Shown here: piece by piece, positions 60,027 through 64,000 of the stretch
Layout of the letters: each line of letters starts with the position of its first letter
Numbering within the stretch: the first letter of the stretch is position 1
Source of the DNA: Centroberyx gerrardi
Lineage: Eukaryota; Chordata; Actinopteri; Beryciformes; Berycidae
NCBI RefSeq assembly: GCF_048128805.1
Contig: NC_136005.1
Coordinates: 10,462,475-10,526,474, forward strand
DNA: 64,000 nucleotides
Reading direction: 5' to 3'
Program-made: the position numbers and the translations under genes
The notes under the pieces: model-generated
The model's input: only the letters and a program-made list of their open reading frames with translations
What the model was told of the DNA's origin: nothing
Database searches by the model: none

Positions 60027-63000
60027 GTAACGCTTTAGATTACAGCCCGCAACGTACAGCGTAATTACTCCAGAGTTACGGTGTAATCTTTTGTACTAAC
60101 GGTGTACCAGTACAGTACTACCAATACATATATGTAGGTACAGGGGAACAAGATGTGAAGTTATGGAATAAGGGGGTAACAATTCGGGAACTTACAAAGA
60201 ATTTATACTGTAGTTATTTTTTAACTACCGGGTACCTATTCTATTATTACAGGGTATGTATGACCTAATGAGCGATAATCTGGAAGTTTGGGAGGAACTT
60301 AGAGAGAATTTATACTGTAGTTATTTTTTAACTACTGGTACCTATTCTATTATTTCAGGGTACAGTATGACCATAACATAAATTACCACATACTTGAATA
60401 GCTTTTTGGTTATTAGCATGAATGTAATTTAATAATGATCATTCATTTATATGTACTTATAAATTAGAACGTGGGAACATAATGCCAAGGGGAGATAAAA
60501 TATGTATACACCTAATATGAAAACAAATATATATGACTGAAAAGTATAAATCAAATAAGTGACAAAGATTTGGATAGGAAAAACAATAAAAGCAATGCCA
60601 TAAAGACAATAATAATAATGCAAGAGTACTCATGGATGTAGTACTATGTTATTTTTATATTACAGTTGTGACCTATAACCTTTCACATCAGCGTCATCAA
60701 AGTTCATCAAAGTTGAATGGGTACGCTTCATTCATATCAGATCACAGCAGGGGGCGATGGAGTGTTTTCTATAAAGAAATGGAAAAGTAATAATAATGGT
60801 GGGTAATAATCAGAATATATTTATTGGCACAGAGCTGTCTGGTTTGTGGCTCATGTCAAATGTAGCGTTAACTGAACAAATGAAAGGTGTTGCTGGAGTG
60901 TTAGCTTGATAATCATTTGTTAGCTACTGAACGTTCACGTCCTCGCTAACGCTGTGCGCCCCGCTGAAAGAGCAAAGCGTTACCCTGCAGTTTTTACAAG
61001 ATAACACTAATGATTGCTCTAATAGAATTTACAACACTATGTCATTACATTCAATGTAATACAGTATAACGCTTGTGGGTTTGTGTCTTACAGAAGCTGA
61101 AACATGTTCAGGTGATTTTATTCACATAGCAACCTACACTAAGCTAATCTGCTACTGTCGTGTCGTTACTGCACTGGCTAAACTTTCACACATCCTCATT
61201 GGAACTTTTATTAACTTGTGATTACTTTGCTGCCAATTAGCAACATATCAAACATGTCCTATGCTGCATTTAGGCTTTGTCAGTAATATAAAATAAAATA
61301 AAAGGGGAAATCGCCCATGCTTCTGACTTCATGCCTTATTGCTAGATGACTACTGTTGTTGCAAGCTTGTCCCACCAGATAATTGGAAATTAACCTAAAC
61401 TTTTCCATTATTATTGTGCCACATATTTGTAATGGTTTGTTGACAAACTAGAAACAAGACGCTGATTTTAGTTAGCTGTACAGTATTTCTTGTATAGCCT
61501 TACGTAGCCCATTAATATTGTATTTATTCACATCTAGAATGCCAGTGATGATGGCTTTGCGCCTGTGTGGCCAACAGTTTGATTCTTATGGCTTCTCACC
61601 AAGTGGGAGACATCATGGCTGTCAGAAATCCAGACATCTCAGACTGACACTAACAGTTTTTCTCTATAGGGTCAACATATGGCCAAGGTGCACCAGCTTC
61701 TTTCCCCTCATCTCAACCTCAACCCTGTCATCTTCATCAGAAGTGGAAAGGAAGATGAAAAAGAAGAACAAAATGAGGAAGCAAAGAAATAAAGAATTCA
61801 ATGCTATTTGTTCCTCGAAGGTTTATAATTTATTTTGAAATAAGAAGTATGTTCAATAAAGGTTTTAAGTTAAGGATGTAAGATTTGGTTTTTAATATGA
61901 TACAAGGCATACAATGTACACTTAAGATTACAGCCGGCGTATCCTGTAGTTACCCTGTAACTACATGTAACAAGGGGGGAACTAACAGTGCTTTAGATTA
62001 CAGCCCGCACACCTTGTAGTTACCCTGTAAGTACATGTAACAAGGGGAGAACTACCACCGCATATATATAATTTATTCTGTAACTACAGAGAACAATGTG
62101 AGAACAGTTTGTTTCGATTTTACTTGCCTCAAAACATGGAAGAACAAACTAAATTAACTGCACAGTTTGCTGCCAGAAGAGCATATTAACCATATATAGC
62201 CTATGCGTTGTGATTCATACTTGTGTTTTATCTTGCTATATTTGTATTTATTTGCTGGGATAAAAGGAGGCCATGCACAGAGCTGAAAAAAAGGTAAGCT
62301 TGCACCTTGCGGAGCCGTAATGCCGGTCGAACACAATTGTCGGGGAGAAGACTTTCAACATTTTAATGACTTCAAAATTGTCAACGTGTTTACACCAAAG
62401 CACAAGTGAGTGACATCTAGGGTGGGTGAATTCTGTCCGCCGATGGCAGGCGGAGCCACCAGGCCATAAACGAGCGTCCAGTAATGAAGTTTGCTGGTGA
62501 GGTGAACGACAGCTGAGACAGTCTTCAGAGGCCGACAGTATCCATGACAACACACTGTCCCCTGGACCTTTGTTCCGAAGTAAACGCACAGATGTACCCA
62601 GCAGTTATTTTAAGTAGGCCTATCCCAAAATTATAAAGGAGTAGGCTGTAATGTAGTTTGCCTGTGTGTTGGTAATAAGGTCATTTTGAAATAAAATCAC
62701 ATCAGATTGATTAAGTGCTGCAGAAATCATCACTCCATCTTCCCTGAAAGGTCCAGATTTTTGCTCAGTTTTATGGTCATACTGTACCCTGAAATAATAG
62801 AATAGGTACCCAGTAGTTAAAAAATAACTACAGTATAAATTCTCTCTAAGTTCCTCCCAAACTTCCAGATTATTGCTCAGTAGGTCATACATACCCTGTA
62901 GGCTAAAAATAGAATAGGTACCCGGAAGTTAAAAAATAACTACAGTATAAGTTCTTTGTAAGTTCCCGAATTGTTACCCCCTTATCCCATAACTTCACAT

Positions 63001-63127
63001 CTTGTTCCCCTGTACCTACATATATGTATTGGTACGTACTGTGCTGGTACACCGTTAGTACAAAAGATTACACCGTAACTCCGGTGTAATTATGCTGTAT
63101 GTTGCGGGCTGTAATCTAAAGCGTTAC
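60027..63127. mobile_element. 3.1-kb DNA element with about 350-bp terminal inverted repeats
   Basis: The left end begins GTAACGCTTTAGATTACAGC at 60027. Its reverse complement ends the element at 63127 (GCTGTAATCTAAAGCGTTAC). Similarity runs for about 350 bp on each side (60027-60379 and about 62770-63127), including both copies of an internal tandem duplication of about 100 bp with TATACTGTAGTTATTTTTTA. Outside lies AAAAAAT next to each end, a likely target duplication. Two further end-like segments (61926-61990 and 61991-62060, with TTAGATTACAGCC) sit inside in tandem. No transposase ORF is recognisable; a possible exon-like segment is at 61667-61792. The superfamily is undetermined. Confidence 0.75.
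61667..61792 (+). other. Exon-like segment inside the 60-63 kb element
   Basis: An acceptor-like CTCTATAG is followed by an open frame beginning GQHMAKVHQLLSPHLNLNPV and ending KEDEKEEQNEEAKK before a TAA that is itself inside GAAATAAAG. A second AATAAA lies near 61855. This is the shape of a terminal coding exon with poly(A) signals. I do not recognise the protein. It may be a captured host exon, part of an element-encoded protein, or chance. Confidence 0.2.
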
Positions 63128-64000
63128 CAAAAAATCTGTTTATAATTTGCTGTTTTTAAAAACGAAACTAAGTCTCAACCATTGCTTCACATTCCCATCA
63201 CAGCAAAATTCTTTCTTTCACATTCATAGAAATCATGGCCTGTCTTCATCATTGCCCCCCCCCCCCCCCCCCCCCCCCCCACCCCCTTTACTCGCTCCCC
63301 AGTATTATCCTGAGGAGGCAAGATATCTGGGCCAAAAAAACAAGTTGATATTTGTCTTTAAGTGCATTTGGCAGAGCGAGAGAAGTCTTGAGTTCTGGAT
63401 GAATGACAAATCTACATGGTGTTCTGGTGATAAAATATGCCTTTGTCGAGATGGATGGGAACGATTAACCACATTGCTTTATATAGACAATTTCCTTTTC
63501 AAATAAAGGAGATTAGGAAGCTGTTTTAAGGAGAAAACCAAAATTGCAACCATTAAAAGAAGATTATTTTCTTTCGTACAGTCACGGTAGTGACTGGTAG
63601 TAATAGTTTACAAATGTCAGGTAAAGTGATGCCAAATGTTGTAATGAGAACACTTGATGGATAGCAACACATACTGTCATGTGGCTGTAATGGTCTGTCA
63701 ATTAATCTGGGACTTGTTTTGATTCTGCATTTTATTGTATGTCTTGGCTCATGGTGGTTTAAGCTTTGTTCTCCAAAAGACTTAAACCTCATGGACCGGA
63801 GTAAGAGTGGACTCGTGGCTCTGTAAGATGTTTTGGATTAAAGCGTCCACCACACTTTTACCCAAGGCGTCTTACAGAAACACATTTTTAACATGTTTGG
63901 TTCCCCTGGAAGCTGAACCCCTTTGGCTGCTCTACTCAGCTATACAGGACTAGTCTTGCTGTAGCCTATTTTGTCTTGTTTTCAGTATAGCATGAACAGT
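63128..64000. other. Right flank of window
   Basis: It contains a poly(C) run of 26 bases (63255-63280). No gene is recognised. An ORF across the C run is repeat-derived at its centre. Confidence 0.5.

Noticed and set aside
63147-63506. 119-codon + strand frame with a proline run
   Set aside because: The centre is the poly(C) tract, no splice context fits, and neither flank matches a known protein.

Overview
The window is vertebrate nuclear DNA, almost certainly from a ray-finned (teleost) fish. Small exons sit between GT-AG introns, CA/TG and CT/GA microsatellites are dense, and many short repeat fragments have the look of fish repeats. All six recognisable genes are vertebrate families. 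No bacterial, plasmid or CRISPR structure is present. The species cannot be named from the sequence alone.

Layout of genes. (1) + strand, 6041-9548: hsh2d, a haematopoietic SH2 adaptor, five coding exons, 392 aa. (2) + strand, 11468-16098: tax1bp3 (TIP-1), a single-PDZ protein, four exons, 127 aa. (3) + strand, 23112-34539: slc1a3 (EAAT1/GLAST-type glutamate transporter), eleven coding exons, 578 aa, with an unusual N-terminal extension. (4) - strand, 41375-38724: a CC chemokine in four exons, 126 aa, whose second intron appears to use a GC donor. (5) - strand, 50874-48185: pole4, the histone-fold subunit of DNA polymerase epsilon, four exons, 129 aa, with a 14-nt last coding segment. (6) + strand, 52120-56746: nim1k, an AMPK-related kinase, about 448 aa, with a shifted activation-loop threonine. 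All exon joins below were worked out by hand from splice sites, codon phase and family resemblance. Lengths and phases close for all six genes; the first exon of nim1k and the start of slc1a3 are the least certain.

Between the genes lie mobile-element remains. There is a 1.16-kb terminal-inverted-repeat element at 4003-5161, a 3.1-kb element with about 350-bp modular inverted ends at 60027-63127, three smaller palindromic elements (25149-25482, 46050-46418, 54190-54670), a truncated L1-type LINE tail next to the pole4 promoter (51145-51630), LINE-like 3' tails at 32570-32785 and 46525-46645, and a tRNA-derived SINE head at 31787-31841.

The genes do not form a pathway. They range over immune signalling (hsh2d, chemokine), PDZ scaffolding (tax1bp3), glutamate clearance (slc1a3), DNA replication (pole4) and energy/polarity kinase signalling (nim1k). 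As I recall, the human homologues of slc1a3, nim1k and CCL28 lie on the same arm (5p), which fits a partly conserved block joined to genes from other ancestral regions. The observations most worth a second look are the nim1k activation loop, the GC-AG intron and alternative tail of the chemokine, the long-TIR element at 60-63 kb, and the Pumilio-like sites inside a tandem repeat in the hsh2d 3' UTR.
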